61,885 nt of DNA from assembly GCF_001431465.1 (NCBI RefSeq), contig NZ_LDJJ01000032.1, forward strand, positions 1 through 61,885. Reading direction: 5' to 3'. The DNA is from Stenotrophomonas terrae (GTDB lineage Bacteria > Pseudomonadota > Gammaproteobacteria > Xanthomonadales > Xanthomonadaceae). The notes under the pieces are model-generated. The model was not told the DNA's origin. It saw only the letters and a list, made by a program, of their open reading frames with translations, and ran no database searches. Of this stretch, positions 18,215 through 27,729 are shown one piece after another; positions within the stretch are counted from its first letter, which is position 1; every line of letters begins with the position of its first letter. Position numbers and translations under genes: made by a program.

Positions 18215-19099
18215 TCAGGCCGCTCCCTGCTCCAGCATCCGTATCAGCAGGCCGGCCAATGCCCTGGCCTGCGGGTCCAGCGCGGCACGGTGCAGCAGTG
18301 CCAATTCCACCCCCTCGATAGGCGGCAAGCCGCTTTCCTGCCCCAATACCTTGTGCGCTGCCGTCACCGCCCGCGCCGGCAACAGGCTGATACCCAGACC
18401 ATCGGCCACCGCCGACTGGATGCCACCCAGGCTGGAGCTGGTGAAACTGATACGCCAGCGCCGTCCCAGTGCTTCGATCGCGTCGATCATGTCCTCGCGA
18501 TACATGCCGCGCGGTGGAAACGCCACCAGCGGCACCGGATTGAGCAGCAGCGAGGGCGTACTGATGCTGTCCACCCAGCACATGGGTTCCGGCCAGCAAG
18601 CCACCGCCTCGCGGCTGCCGCGTCGCTGCTTGACCAGGATCACGTCCAGCTCACCCCGGTCATACGCCTCGGTCAGGGCCCGGCTCAGGCCGCTGCTGAC
18701 CTCCAACTTGACCTGCGGATGGGTGCGGCTGAACTCGGCCAGCATGCCGGTGGTACGCCCGGCCGCGAAGTCCTCCGGCACGCCCAGGCGTATCACCGTC
18801 GCCACACCCTCGCCTGACAGCAACTCCCCCAGTTGTTCGTTCAGCGCCAGCATGCGTCGCGCATAACCCAATACGGTTTCACCGATGTCGGTGGGCCGCA
18901 CATCACGCACACCGCGGTCGAGCAGGCGATGCCCCGCCAGGTCTTCAAGGCGCCGCAGCTTCTGGCTGACCGTGGACTGGGTGGAATGCAGCCGCGCAGC
19001 GGCCACGGTGAAACTGCCGCAATCGGCAACCGTCACCAGCGCCCGCAGCAGGTCGAGCTCGTAGTGCACCCTATTTGGTTTTTCACTGGGCCTTACCAT
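18215..19099 (-). CDS. LysR-family transcriptional regulator
   Basis: This 294-residue LysR regulator has the N-terminal HTH at residues 15-75 (LLRALVTVADCGSFTVAA, TQSTVSQKLRRLED) and a C-terminal type-2 periplasmic-binding-like effector domain. The start ATG at 19099 places the HTH at the usual distance from the N-terminus. The gene is divergent from the exported amidohydrolase. A perfect long-spaced inverted repeat (19115-19151) occupies the intergenic region, so it probably controls the amidohydrolase and itself. The 3' end lies 10 bp from the convergent hydrolase gene. The ligand cannot be deduced. Confidence 0.92.
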   Translation of the reverse strand: MVRPSEKPNRVHYELDLLRALVTVADCGSFTVAAARLHSTQSTVSQKLRRLEDLAGHRLLDRGVRDVRPTDIGETVLGYARRMLALNEQLGELLSGEGVATVIRLGVPEDFAAGRTTGMLAEFSRTHPQVKLEVSSGLSRALTEAYDRGELDVILVKQRRGSREAVACWPEPMCWVDSISTPSLLLNPVPLVAFPPRGMYREDMIDAIEALGRRWRISFTSSSLGGIQSAVADGLGISLLPARAVTAAHKVLGQESGLPPIEGVELALLHRAALDPQARALAGLLIRMLEQGAA

Positions 19100-19114
19100 T
19101 ACATTTAATTTTTA

Positions 19115-19151
19115 GATATCCGTGCGCACTTGTAGCATCGCTGCGGATATC
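19115..19151. promoter_or_regulatory. Candidate LysR operator (long-spaced inverted repeat)
   Basis: GATATCCG (19115-19122) and CGGATATC (19144-19151) are perfect 8-bp arms 21 nt apart, lying between the divergent LysR and amidohydrolase genes. The left arm is 16 bp from the regulator ATG. Confidence 0.6.
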
Positions 19152-19244
19152 AGGCCAAACCCTGGTTGCCGCCAGCGCCACCCGCGCGGCGCCTTATCGA
19201 GCGATGCAATGAACATGAACAAGCCGCACACCACTGGAAGCACC

Positions 19245-20696
19245 ATGAACAAAACCCTCTGCCTGCTGCTGTCGGCCATGCTCGCCAGCAGCGCACCGGC
19301 ACTTGCCGCCGAAACCAGCGCCGACGTACTGATCCGCCACGCCACCGTCATCGATGTGGAACATGGGCGGGCCACATCCGGCCAGGCCGTGGCCATCCGC
19401 GGCACCGACATCCTCGCCGTTGGCGACGACGCGCAACTGGCCACGCAATGGAAAGCGGCCCAGACCATCGACGCCAAAGGCCGCTATCTGATCCCCGGCC
19501 TTTGGGACATGCATGTGCATTTCGGCGGCGGCCCGGCCCTGATCGAGGAAAACAAGGCGCTGCTGCCGCTGTACGTGGCGCATGGCATCACCACCGTCCG
19601 CGACGCCTCCGGCGACCTGGCCGAACAGGTGCTGTCCTGGCGCGGGCAGATCGCCAGTGGCCAATTGTTCGGCCCGCAGCTGTTCACCTCCGGCGCCAAG
19701 ATCGAAGGTATCGCCCCGGTCTGGAAGGGCACGCTGGAGGCCGGTGACAAGGCGGGCGTGGATGCCGCACTGGACCGCGAGCAGCGCGACCAGGTCGACT
19801 TCGTCAAGATCACCGACAGCACGCTGACCCCCGAGCTGTTCCTCTACGCGCTGAGCCAGGCCAAGCAGCGCGGCCTGCGCACCTCCGGGCATATCCCGAT
19901 GGCGCTGACGGTGGGACAGGCTGTTGACGCCGGCATCAGCTCGATCGAGCACCTGGACTATGCCTATAAGGCCGGGGTCAAGGACGAAGCCGCCATTGCT
20001 GCCGATTTCGCCGCCGGCCGCATCGACCGTGCCGAAGCCAACCGACGCCTGCGCAGCGGCTTTGACCGCGCCACCGCGATGCAGGCCTACGAGCGATTCG
20101 CCAAGGCCGGTGTGGCGGTAACGCCCACCCTGGACGGTGGCCGCATCATCGATTTCCTCGACGTCGAGCCGCGTGACCAGGATCCCTATCTGGCCTATAT
20201 CGGCCCCGGCCTGCGCGCCACCTATGCCTGGCGCGTGGAGCGCGCCGCCAAGGCCACACCCGAGCAGATCCAGGCTCGTCACGCGCACTACGCCGAAGTA
20301 GCCGCGGTACTGCCGATGCTGCAGCAGGCCGGCGTGCAGATTATGGCCGGCACCGATGCGGGCTTTTTGAACTCTTACAACTTCCCCGGCATCGGCCTAC
20401 ACAACGAACTGGCGCTATATGTGCGTGAAGGCCTGACTCCCGTGCAGGCGCTGCAGTCGGCAACCCGTGCCGGCCCGGCCTGGTTCGGCAAGCTCGACCG
20501 CTATGGTGCAGTGAGCGCAGGCAAGGCTGCCGACCTGGTATTGCTGGAACGCAACCCGCTGGAGGACATTGCCGCCACCCGCGCAATCACCACCGTGGTG
20601 ATGCGCGGCAAGGTTTACGACCGCGCCGCACTGGACCGGATGCTGTCCGACAGCAAGGCCCAGGTTGCCGAGTGGAATGCGAAGACCAGCCCCTGA
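19245..20696 (+). CDS. Exported metal-dependent amidohydrolase (imidazolonepropionase/prolidase-like)
   Basis: This 483-residue secreted hydrolase belongs to the amidohydrolase superfamily. The N-terminus MNKTLCLLLSAMLASSAPALA is a classic signal peptide ending in ALA-A. The HxH metal motif is in GLWDMHVHFGGG near residue 88. Further metal-ligand candidates are HIPM and EHLDYAY near 215-240 and AGTDAGF near 368. The C-terminal GKAADLVLLERNPLEDI is the usual composite beta domain. I chose the ATG at 19245 because GGAAG stands 5 nt upstream and the signal peptide begins there. An ATG at 19209 is in frame but adds a polar leader. Substrates could be dipeptides or cyclic amides; not decidable here. 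It is probably regulated by the divergent LysR protein. Confidence 0.88.
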   Translation: MNKTLCLLLSAMLASSAPALAAETSADVLIRHATVIDVEHGRATSGQAVAIRGTDILAVGDDAQLATQWKAAQTIDAKGRYLIPGLWDMHVHFGGGPALIEENKALLPLYVAHGITTVRDASGDLAEQVLSWRGQIASGQLFGPQLFTSGAKIEGIAPVWKGTLEAGDKAGVDAALDREQRDQVDFVKITDSTLTPELFLYALSQAKQRGLRTSGHIPMALTVGQAVDAGISSIEHLDYAYKAGVKDEAAIAADFAAGRIDRAEANRRLRSGFDRATAMQAYERFAKAGVAVTPTLDGGRIIDFLDVEPRDQDPYLAYIGPGLRATYAWRVERAAKATPEQIQARHAHYAEVAAVLPMLQQAGVQIMAGTDAGFLNSYNFPGIGLHNELALYVREGLTPVQALQSATRAGPAWFGKLDRYGAVSAGKAADLVLLERNPLEDIAATRAITTVVMRGKVYDRAALDRMLSDSKAQVAEWNAKTSP

Positions 20697-20716
20697 CGAA
20701 GCCGCTGACCAGCACC

Positions 20717-20815
20717 GTAGCCCGGGTAAGCGCAGCGCACCCGGGGCTGTTGGCACCATGCCGAGAGCATCTATTGCTTCCCGCTTCCCGGGTGCGTTGC
20801 GCTTACCCGGGCTAC
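20717..20815. repeat. Long inverted repeat with CCCGGG-rich arms and GTAG/CTAC ends
   Basis: The left arm (20717-20745) and right arm (20787-20815) are near-perfect inverted copies. Each begins or ends with GTAG/CTAC and carries CCCGGGT...GCGC. The layout matches a paired REP-like element downstream of the amidohydrolase. The remaining sequence up to 20953 holds no evident gene. Confidence 0.8.
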
Positions 20816-20953
20816 AGGCGCTACATCGAGGGCATATAGAGCGGCGTTCGGATCGCTGATCTGCGAACTGCCATCCAGGGCCAGCAAAAGGCACAATAGG
20901 GGACGCGGCGAACACCGTGCCCCCTGCCTTCCCAGCGCCTCCAGCGCCCGCCC

Positions 20954-22177
20954 ATGACGCCCCCTGCCCTGCCATCCCGGACCGTGCCCACCGCGCGGTT
21001 GTCCAGTTTCTATTTCTTCTACTACGCCGCGCTGGGTGCGTTCACTCCGTACTGGAGCCTGTACCTGCAATCGCGTGGCATGACCATCACCGCGATCAGC
21101 GTGATGATGAGCCTGTGGTACGCCACCCGTGTGATTGCGCCCAGCACCTGGACCTCGCTGGCGGCGGTATCGCCGCAGCCGATCCGCTGGCTGCGCATCG
21201 GCTGCGTGCTGACGATTGCCTGCTTTGCCGGCTTCCTGGTGCCGGCGCCGCAATGGACGTTGTACGCGGTGATGATCGCGTTCTGCTTCTTCTACAACGC
21301 GGTGATGCCGCAGTTCGAATCGATCACCCTCACCCATCTGGGCACGGACAGTCATCGCTACGGCATGATCCGGGTATGGGGCTCGCTGGGCTTCATCCTG
21401 GTGGTCACCCTGTTTGGCTGGCTGATCGAGAAACATGGCGCCAGCAAGCTTCCCTGGTTGATGCTGCCGCTGTTCGTGTTGATGACCGGCTCGGCCTTCC
21501 TCAACCGCTACGCCCGCAACATCGGCTCGCACAGTCACCACGACGGCGGCTTCTGGAGCATCGTGCGACAGAAGCCGGTGATGGCGTTCTTCATTGCCGC
21601 CTTCCTCGAACAGCTCTCGTTCGGCCCGTACTACACGTTCTTTTCGGTCTACATGGACCAGCACGGCTACAGCACCTCGCTGCTGGGCCTGATGTGGACG
21701 GTAGGCGTGGTGTTCGAGGTTGCGGTGTTCTTCCTGATCGCCCGCTTCTTCCGCCGCTGGGACGCCAGCTGGCTGCTGATCATCTCCATGGCCAGTGCGG
21801 TGCTGCGCTGGTGGGCAACCGCGCTATGGCCGGACAACCTGCCGGTGATGCTGGTCGCGCAGACCACCCATTGTCTGGGCTTTGCAGCCTTCTTCGCCTC
21901 GGCCATGCAGCTGTTGGCAAGGTATTTCCCGGGCAACCTCAACGGTCACGGCCAGGGCCTGTTCTATGGCTTCTCGTCCGGCCTGGGCGGCGTGCTTGGC
22001 GCCCTGATCGCCGGCCAGCTGTGGCAGTTCGGCGACGGCAAGGTCGCCTTCCTGGTCGGCGGCTGCTTCGCCCTGCTTGGCACCCTGATCGCCTGGTACT
22101 GGCTGCCACCGCGCGCGCGACGCCCGTTGCCAGCGCCAGACGCGCAGGGCGCAAGCTCAACTACTGCCGGCCCCTGA
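20954..22177 (+). CDS. MFS transporter, HcaT-like (MFS_1_like) family
   Basis: This 407-residue inner-membrane protein has about twelve hydrophobic segments. The N-terminal FYFFYYAALGAFTPYWSLYL and the conserved RVWGSLGFI near residue 138 are hallmarks of the MFS_1_like group, which includes the 3-phenylpropionate permease HcaT and nucleoside permeases. A central cytoplasmic loop (NIGSHSHHDGGFW) separates the two six-helix halves. The C-terminus is short and polar. The ATG at 20954 precedes the first helix by about 18 residues. It stands alone, so the context gives no substrate. Confidence 0.88.
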   Translation: MTPPALPSRTVPTARLSSFYFFYYAALGAFTPYWSLYLQSRGMTITAISVMMSLWYATRVIAPSTWTSLAAVSPQPIRWLRIGCVLTIACFAGFLVPAPQWTLYAVMIAFCFFYNAVMPQFESITLTHLGTDSHRYGMIRVWGSLGFILVVTLFGWLIEKHGASKLPWLMLPLFVLMTGSAFLNRYARNIGSHSHHDGGFWSIVRQKPVMAFFIAAFLEQLSFGPYYTFFSVYMDQHGYSTSLLGLMWTVGVVFEVAVFFLIARFFRRWDASWLLIISMASAVLRWWATALWPDNLPVMLVAQTTHCLGFAAFFASAMQLLARYFPGNLNGHGQGLFYGFSSGLGGVLGALIAGQLWQFGDGKVAFLVGGCFALLGTLIAWYWLPPRARRPLPAPDAQGASSTTAGP

Positions 22178-22246
22178 ATTCAACGTTCCAATCCGGCCGC
22201 ACCCGACGACTTGCGCAAAGCGCCAACTGTGCCCGGCATCAGGTAA

Positions 22247-24310
22247 TTACCGGTGCAGCGCCGCCCGGTGTGTACGGAAGGATGGCAACAGCACCCGGTT
22301 GCCGTGACCACTGAGGTGATCGCCGTCGAAGAACAACGGTTTGCCGGCATCATCGGGGTGGCATTCCGCGCCCGGGCACAGCACAGGCAAGGGATCCCAG
22401 ACAGTAGCGCCCGGCAAGGCCTGCGCCACCTGCTGCAGGCTGGACAGTGCCGGTGCGCGTAGTGCTTCCATCCGCTCGCGCGACACTGTCATCCCGTGCA
22501 CACAGATCGGATTGTGCCGATTGAATGCATCCGAGCAACGGAACGGCGGCGCTCCCAATACTGGCTTGGGCGCCTCCAACACGATACGCACGCCGCGTTC
22601 GGCCAAGGGCTTCAACTCTGCAATTGCCGCCTCTACATCAACCTTTCGTTGCGCAGCAGACGCATCACTGTTGACCGTGACAAACGCCTGCTGATGATCG
22701 AACAGGCTGTATTGTTCCACCAGCCGCGGCACCCGCAGACCAGGCAGCAACAGCACATCGCCGGCTTGCGCTTGTGCAGTGACATCGGCCAGGGTATTGC
22801 GCACATAAGCATCACAGCCGGGATCGGCTTGTCGGCGCCCCTGCAGGCCGATAAAGGCGCAGCCTGCGTTGGCGTACAGTCGCGCCTGCCCACCATCGAG
22901 CAGCACCAACCGACGGAGCATCTCCCCGTAAGCCAGTGCATGCGAATCCCCGGCAACAAACAGGCGCTGCGCGCTCCCTTTGCCGCCCGCGCACTTACCT
23001 CGTTCGAATTGCTGCACCTGGCCACCGGCCACCGGCTGGCGCGAGAAAACCAGCTCACATTCGGGAAATTCCTTCTTCAAGCCCTTCGCATAGGGATACC
23101 ACTCCAGCGGGTGCCGGCTGACGGTACTGAGCGAGATGTACTTGGCCGCACGTTCCAGCGGCTTCTGCAGGCCCATACCCAGCAGCAACACCAGCACACC
23201 GCCGGCCACCCAGCGCAGATCCGAGCCACGCCAACGACGTCCAAAGCGTGCCGGCTGTTCTACCCAACGCCAGGACACCCAGGCCAGGACAGCCGTGCAA
23301 AGCAGCGCCAGTGCACCACTGACCAGTGACTCCAAACCAAGCGTCCAGCGGAACAGCACAAATACGGGCCAATGCCAGAGGTACAACGAATACGACATGC
23401 GCCCGATCACAAGCACCGGACGCAGCGACAGGCAGCCACCAATCCAACCCGTGGCGGAACGGTGCAGCAGCGCGAGCAGCCCCAGCGTACCCAGCACCGG
23501 CCACAGGCCATCGATCCATGGCGAATGCCCTGGTCGCGCAGTCCAGAGTCCATAGCCCAAGACAACAGCGCAAACCACCTGCAACAGCGAATGCCAGATA
23601 CCAGGCTGTCCATCAACCGCGCTCGCTCGCGCTCGCGTCGACAGCAGCTGAAACAACAACACGCCCGCGCCCAATTGCCAGAACCGCGTCGTCGTCTGAT
23701 AGAAGGATTGAATCTCGTAGCCACCCTGCAACGCGCGGCTGATGGCAAAACCCAGCGAGCCCGCCGTTGCCAGGGCGAACAGCAGCATGGACAGCCCGCG
23801 CCCCTTGCCCCCTTTTACCCAGCCCAGAAATAGCAGGGGGAACAGCAGATAGAACTGTTCCTCAACGCCCAGCGACCAGGTGTGCGTATAAGGATTGAAT
23901 TCGCTACGCGGTGAAAAATAGTCATTACCGGTGCTTGCCAGCACCCAGTTGCTCAGCCCGACAAAGGCCATGCGACCGGTTTTACCACTGGTTTCACTGA
24001 GCCAGGATTCGGGAATGAACAGCGTGCTGAGCAACCCCGTCACCAGCAGGCAGACAAACAGCGCCGGCATGATCCGACGCATGCGCCGTGCGTAGAAACC
24101 CAATACACCTCGCCAACCCATCAGCGCAGAAGAGCGCGCTACCGACGCGCTGACGACAAAACCGGATATGACGAAAAACACGTCCACACCGGTGAAGCCG
24201 CCCGGCAACCAGGCTGGATTGAGGTGGTACAAAATGACGGCAAGCACAGCAACAGCGCGCAGACCGTCGATATGAGGGAAGTAGCCTTCCTGCTTCAGAT
24301 GTCCCTGCAT
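22247..24310 (-). CDS. Acyltransferase 3 / SGNH fusion, surface-polysaccharide O-acetyltransferase (OafA-like)
   Basis: This is a 687-residue integral membrane protein. Residues 1-370 form the acyltransferase-3 domain with about ten to eleven helices and the signature HIDGLRAVAVLAVILYHL near the N-terminus. Residues ~430-685 form a periplasmic SGNH domain with the nucleophile motif VAGDSHALAYGEM and the C-terminal DxxH in DGDHLSGHG. Such fusions O-acetylate lipopolysaccharide or other glycans. I chose the ATG at 24310 because AAAGGG stands about 6 nt upstream; two in-frame ATG codons lie earlier (24340, 24325). The upstream start would cut into a strong hairpin at 24327-24353. No glycan cluster adjoins it, although ugd lies upstream on the same strand. 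Confidence 0.9.
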   Translation of the reverse strand: MQGHLKQEGYFPHIDGLRAVAVLAVILYHLNPAWLPGGFTGVDVFFVISGFVVSASVARSSALMGWRGVLGFYARRMRRIMPALFVCLLVTGLLSTLFIPESWLSETSGKTGRMAFVGLSNWVLASTGNDYFSPRSEFNPYTHTWSLGVEEQFYLLFPLLFLGWVKGGKGRGLSMLLFALATAGSLGFAISRALQGGYEIQSFYQTTTRFWQLGAGVLLFQLLSTRARASAVDGQPGIWHSLLQVVCAVVLGYGLWTARPGHSPWIDGLWPVLGTLGLLALLHRSATGWIGGCLSLRPVLVIGRMSYSLYLWHWPVFVLFRWTLGLESLVSGALALLCTAVLAWVSWRWVEQPARFGRRWRGSDLRWVAGGVLVLLLGMGLQKPLERAAKYISLSTVSRHPLEWYPYAKGLKKEFPECELVFSRQPVAGGQVQQFERGKCAGGKGSAQRLFVAGDSHALAYGEMLRRLVLLDGGQARLYANAGCAFIGLQGRRQADPGCDAYVRNTLADVTAQAQAGDVLLLPGLRVPRLVEQYSLFDHQQAFVTVNSDASAAQRKVDVEAAIAELKPLAERGVRIVLEAPKPVLGAPPFRCSDAFNRHNPICVHGMTVSRERMEALRAPALSSLQQVAQALPGATVWDPLPVLCPGAECHPDDAGKPLFFDGDHLSGHGNRVLLPSFRTHRAALHR

Positions 24311-24326
24311 TGCATTCCCTTTCATG

Positions 24327-24353
24327 ACAACGGGCGCCACTGGCGCCCGTTGT
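24327..24353 (-). terminator. Strong hairpin between the DUF2058 and acyltransferase genes
   Basis: Perfect 12-bp arms (ACAACGGGCGCC/GGCGCCCGTTGT) enclose a 3-nt loop. It lies 20 bp after the DUF2058 stop and 17 nt before the acyltransferase start. No T-run follows on the minus strand, so it may act as an attenuator or mRNA-end stabiliser and not as a simple terminator. Confidence 0.6.
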
Positions 24354-24372
24354 CTGCATCAAATCGAATCGG

Positions 24373-25047
24373 TTACCAGACCAGATCGTCCGGCACCTGG
24401 TACTGCGGATCGGCATACGGGTCGGCATCGGCTGGCGCGTTCGGATCGACCTTCAGCGCCACCGCCTGGGCGAATACCTGTTCGGCCTCGGCCAGCAGCT
24501 GCGCCGTCACCAACAGGTAGCGGCCGTTCTGCTGCAGCACACCCAACTCGCCGGCGTTTAGCGCCTTGAGCTGTTCGGCATTGACGTAGATGCGCTTGAT
24601 CTTGCCGCCATACGGGAAGTGACGGGCGATGTCGGCATTGGGGTCGTTCAAACCCTTGTCCTTGATCAGCTCGTCGAGCTTGGCACGAGCCTCGCGGCGC
24701 AGGCGTGCTTCTTCCTGCTTGAGCCGCTCGGCTTCCATGCGCTCGTCTTTTTCCTTCTGCGCACGGATCGCATAGGCCTTGGCAAGATCGATGTCTTCCT
24801 GCGAGCGCGGCTTGCGCGGGCCTTGCGCGGGCCGGCCCTGGCCGGGCCTGCCGGGATGCGCGGGCTTGCCGGCGTGGCCAGGCTTGTTGCTGCCTGCATG
24901 TGCCGGTTTGTTACTGCCCGCCTGCGGCCGACCTTGGCCGGGCTTTCCCTGCGGGCGTCCGTCACGGCGTGGCTCAGGCTTGCGCTCCGGCTTGGGAGCA
25001 GCTTTGAAACCCAGCCCAAGCAGCTGGTCGCGAATATTGTCACTCAT
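24373..25047 (-). CDS. DUF2058 family protein (YaiL-like)
   Basis: The 224-residue cytoplasmic protein begins MSDNIRDQLLGLGFK, typical of DUF2058 (E. coli YaiL). A basic low-complexity stretch follows at residues 18-75, rich in Gly, Pro, Lys and Arg with repeated GSNKP/HAG units. A charged coiled-coil region (AYAIRAQKEKDERMEAERLK) spans about 85-125. The conserved C-terminal domain includes FPYGGKIKRIYVNAEQ and ends DPQYQVPDDLVW. The basic segment suggests nucleic-acid association, but the function is not established. It starts 9 bp after the slyX stop, in the ugd-slyX transcript. Confidence 0.88.
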   Translation of the reverse strand: MSDNIRDQLLGLGFKAAPKPERKPEPRRDGRPQGKPGQGRPQAGSNKPAHAGSNKPGHAGKPAHPGRPGQGRPAQGPRKPRSQEDIDLAKAYAIRAQKEKDERMEAERLKQEEARLRREARAKLDELIKDKGLNDPNADIARHFPYGGKIKRIYVNAEQLKALNAGELGVLQQNGRYLLVTAQLLAEAEQVFAQAVALKVDPNAPADADPYADPQYQVPDDLVW

Positions 25048-25056
25048 AGGGAAATA

Positions 25057-25296
25057 TCAGTAGTGCGGGGGCGGTGGTTCATCGGCAGCATCGGCGTACA
25101 ACGTCGTGCGTACCTTGCCCAGATCATCAAGGAGATGGCGCAGCAGATCGGCATTGCGCGAGCCCTGCATACGGGCGTCGGCCAATGCCTCGCTCATCTC
25201 CGCCAAAGCCTGCTCCTGGAAGGAGACTCGCATCTCCAACTCGACCAGACGTGCTTCCAGCGCCTGTTCGCGCTGGTCGGAAGGTGACTCATGCAT
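25057..25296 (-). CDS. slyX: SlyX family protein
   Basis: This 79-residue protein is mostly a coiled coil (residues 8-55, [20 protein letters not shown]) and ends with the diagnostic PPPPHY. The ATG at 25296 was chosen because the N-terminus then matches SlyX. The longer reading frame upstream encodes unrelated residues that overlap ugd. The 5' end overlaps the end of ugd by 8 bp, so translation is coupled. SlyX function remains unclear; the name comes from a locus next to slyD. Confidence 0.9.
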   Translation of the reverse strand: MHESPSDQREQALEARLVELEMRVSFQEQALAEMSEALADARMQGSRNADLLRHLLDDLGKVRTTLYADAADEPPPPHY

Positions 25297-26638
25297 GTAC
25301 GGAACGTCCTCGGCCAATGCCGTAATAGGCCAAACCGGCGGCTTCAATTTCTGCCGGGTCGTACAGGTTACGGCCATCAAATACCACCGCATCACCCAGC
25401 GCCTCGCGCATGCGCGCGAAATCCGGGCTGCGGAACTGCTTCCACTCGGTGATTACCACCAGCGCGTCGGCATCGTGCAGTGCTGCAAACGCCGAATCGC
25501 AGAAAACCAGATCCTCGCGCTCGCCAAAAATGCGCCGCGCCTCGGCCATGGCTTCCGGATCAAACACCTGCACCTTGGCACCGGCTTCCCACAGCTGCGC
25601 CAATACCCGGCGGCTCGGCGCCTCGCGCATATCGTCGGTGTTCGGCTTGAATGCCAAGCCCCACACCGCGAAGGTCTTGCCGCGCACGCCTTCGTCCTCG
25701 CCACGGTCGTAGTGACGCTGGATCAGCTCGAACAGATGGCCCTTCTGCGCGGCGTTGACCGCTTCAACCGCATTGAGCAGTTGTGGCTGGTGGCCATGCT
25801 GGGCCGCCGTACGCGCCAAGGCCTGCACGTCCTTGGGGAAACAGGAGCCGCCATAACCGGCGCCGGGATAGATGAAGTGCCAGCCAATGCGCGGGTCCGA
25901 ACCGATGCCTTGGCGCACCTGCTCTATATCGGCGCCGACACGCTCGGCGATATTGGCAATTTCATTCATGAAACTGATCTTGGTCGCCAGCATCGCATTG
26001 GCGGCGTACTTGGTCAGCTCGGCCGAACGCACGTCCATTTCCACAACGCGGTCGCGGTTGCGGTTGAACGGCGCATACAACCGCCGCAATACCGTCACCG
26101 CATGCGCACTGCTGGCGCCAATGACAATACGATCCGGACGCATGCAGTCAGCGACTGCATCGCCTTCTTTCAGGAATTCGGGGTTGGAAACCACATCAAA
26201 CGCGTTTTCCTGGCCGCGCGCCGCCAGCTCTTCGGCAATGGCGGTGCGGACCTTGTCAGCGGTACCCACCGGTACCGTCGACTTGTTGACCACTACCGTC
26301 GGCCGCGCCAGATGGCGGCCAATGGTGCGCGCCACCGCCAGCACATATTGCAGATCCGCGCTGCCGTCTTCATCGGGCGGTGTACCCACCGCGATGAAGA
26401 TGACTTCGCCGTGGGCGATGGCCTGTGCGGCGTCGGTGGTGAAGGCCAGCCGCCCGGAGGCGTGGTTGGCCTTCACCATCGGTTCCAGGCCGGGCTCGTA
26501 GATCGGGATGATGCCCCGCTGCAAGCCGTCGACCTTGGACTGGTCGATATCGACGCAGACCACATCGTGCCCTACTTCCGCCAGGCAGGTCCCGGTGACG
26601 AGACCCACATAGCCAGTGCCGAAAATAGCTACACGCAT
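25289..26638 (-). CDS. ugd: UDP-glucose 6-dehydrogenase
   Basis: The enzyme oxidises UDP-glucose to UDP-glucuronate with two NAD+, supplying uronic acid for exopolysaccharide or lipid A modification. The 449 residues show the N-terminal Rossmann motif [29 protein letters not shown] near 125, the catalytic cysteine in GGSCFPKD near 260, and the second nucleotide-binding domain with [17 protein letters not shown] near 325. It lies 25 bp downstream of the FKBP gene and overlaps slyX by 8 bp. It is therefore in a minus-strand operon running FKBP, ugd, slyX, DUF2058. Confidence 0.96.
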   Translation of the reverse strand: MRVAIFGTGYVGLVTGTCLAEVGHDVVCVDIDQSKVDGLQRGIIPIYEPGLEPMVKANHASGRLAFTTDAAQAIAHGEVIFIAVGTPPDEDGSADLQYVLAVARTIGRHLARPTVVVNKSTVPVGTADKVRTAIAEELAARGQENAFDVVSNPEFLKEGDAVADCMRPDRIVIGASSAHAVTVLRRLYAPFNRNRDRVVEMDVRSAELTKYAANAMLATKISFMNEIANIAERVGADIEQVRQGIGSDPRIGWHFIYPGAGYGGSCFPKDVQALARTAAQHGHQPQLLNAVEAVNAAQKGHLFELIQRHYDRGEDEGVRGKTFAVWGLAFKPNTDDMREAPSRRVLAQLWEAGAKVQVFDPEAMAEARRIFGEREDLVFCDSAFAALHDADALVVITEWKQFRSPDFARMREALGDAVVFDGRNLYDPAEIEAAGLAYYGIGRGRSVHA

Positions 26639-26663
26639 GGTTGCGCCTGCTCCGTACTCAGCC

Positions 26664-27644
26664 TTACGGCATGATGCCCAGCAACTCGACGTCGAAGGTC
26701 AGCGTTGCGTTCGGGCCAATCGGGCCACCCTGGGTACCGGCTTCGCCGTAGGCCAGTTCGCCCGGAATCCAGAAGCGGTACTTGGAGCCGACCGGCATCA
26801 GTGCCACGCCTTCGGTCCAACCCTTGATGACCTGGTCCAGACCGAAATCAACCGGCTGGCCGCGGGTGTAGCTGCTGTCGAACACTTCGCCGTTGAGCAG
26901 CTTGCCTTCGTAGTTGACGCGCACGCGGCTGCTGGCAACCGGGCGCTCGCCGCTGCCAGCGCGGATCACCTGGTACTGCAGGCCCGACGGGGTGGTCACC
27001 ACGCCCGGTACGGTCTTGTTCTTGGCGAGGAAGGCATTGCCTTCTTCACGGTTGGTCTGGGCGGCCTTGCCGGCCTCAGCCTTCATTTCCGCTTCCTTGG
27101 TGCTGCTGAACGCCTGCAGCACGGCCTGGGCCTGCTCGTGGTTCATCAGCGGGGTGCCCTTGGAGAACACGGTGGTGACGGCCTGGAACACCGAATCCAG
27201 ATCGATGTCCTTCTGGATGCGCGCCAACGACGGGCCCACGGCGAAGCTGCCCAGCATCAGGCCGACCTTCTCGCGGTCAACCGACGGCGGCTGGCTGCCC
27301 GGCGCCATGCCCGGCACCTGCTGGCCCGAACGGACCATCATCAAGGTGCGCAATGCCTGGTCGGTCTTCTGCGCTTCTTCCTGCGACAGCAGCGGCTGGC
27401 CACCGGCGAACGCGTTTTCCACGCCGCGGCGCAATGCAGCCACGTCTACTTCCGAGGCAATCGGCTCAAACGAGCTGGCCACGTCGATACCGATGGCGTA
27501 ACCAATCTTTTCACGATCCGAGGTCAAAACAGACTTCTCCTTGGTCGCCGCCGCAGCGGCAGGTTGTTGCGAAAAAACGACCCCTGGGGCCGCCATCGCC
27601 AAAATCAGAAGCGACGCAACCGCGCCACGCTTTCCCATCTTCAT
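26664..27644 (-). CDS. Exported FKBP-type peptidyl-prolyl cis-trans isomerase
   Basis: This periplasmic prolyl isomerase has a signal peptide ([22 protein letters not shown]). An FKBP_N dimerisation region of alternating helices follows at about residues 40-200, with two repeats of the DREKxGxxxG motif. A C-terminal FKBP domain with [19 protein letters not shown] and [17 protein letters not shown] ends the protein. The layout matches FkpA/Mip-like chaperone isomerases. I chose the ATG at 27644, which has AGGA 9 nt upstream. The ATG at 27653 immediately abuts that AGGA and is less likely. It is the first gene of the ugd-slyX unit and lies 85 bp after the glutathione peroxidase gene. Confidence 0.92.
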   Translation of the reverse strand: MKMGKRGAVASLLILAMAAPGVVFSQQPAAAAATKEKSVLTSDREKIGYAIGIDVASSFEPIASEVDVAALRRGVENAFAGGQPLLSQEEAQKTDQALRTLMMVRSGQQVPGMAPGSQPPSVDREKVGLMLGSFAVGPSLARIQKDIDLDSVFQAVTTVFSKGTPLMNHEQAQAVLQAFSSTKEAEMKAEAGKAAQTNREEGNAFLAKNKTVPGVVTTPSGLQYQVIRAGSGERPVASSRVRVNYEGKLLNGEVFDSSYTRGQPVDFGLDQVIKGWTEGVALMPVGSKYRFWIPGELAYGEAGTQGGPIGPNATLTFDVELLGIMP

Positions 27645-27729
27645 TCGCTGCATTCCTGGAAGTGAACAAACGCCACCGGCGGCGCGAGGGGCGACATTGT
27701 CGCACGCGCGCCGCAGATGTCGAGGCGCC

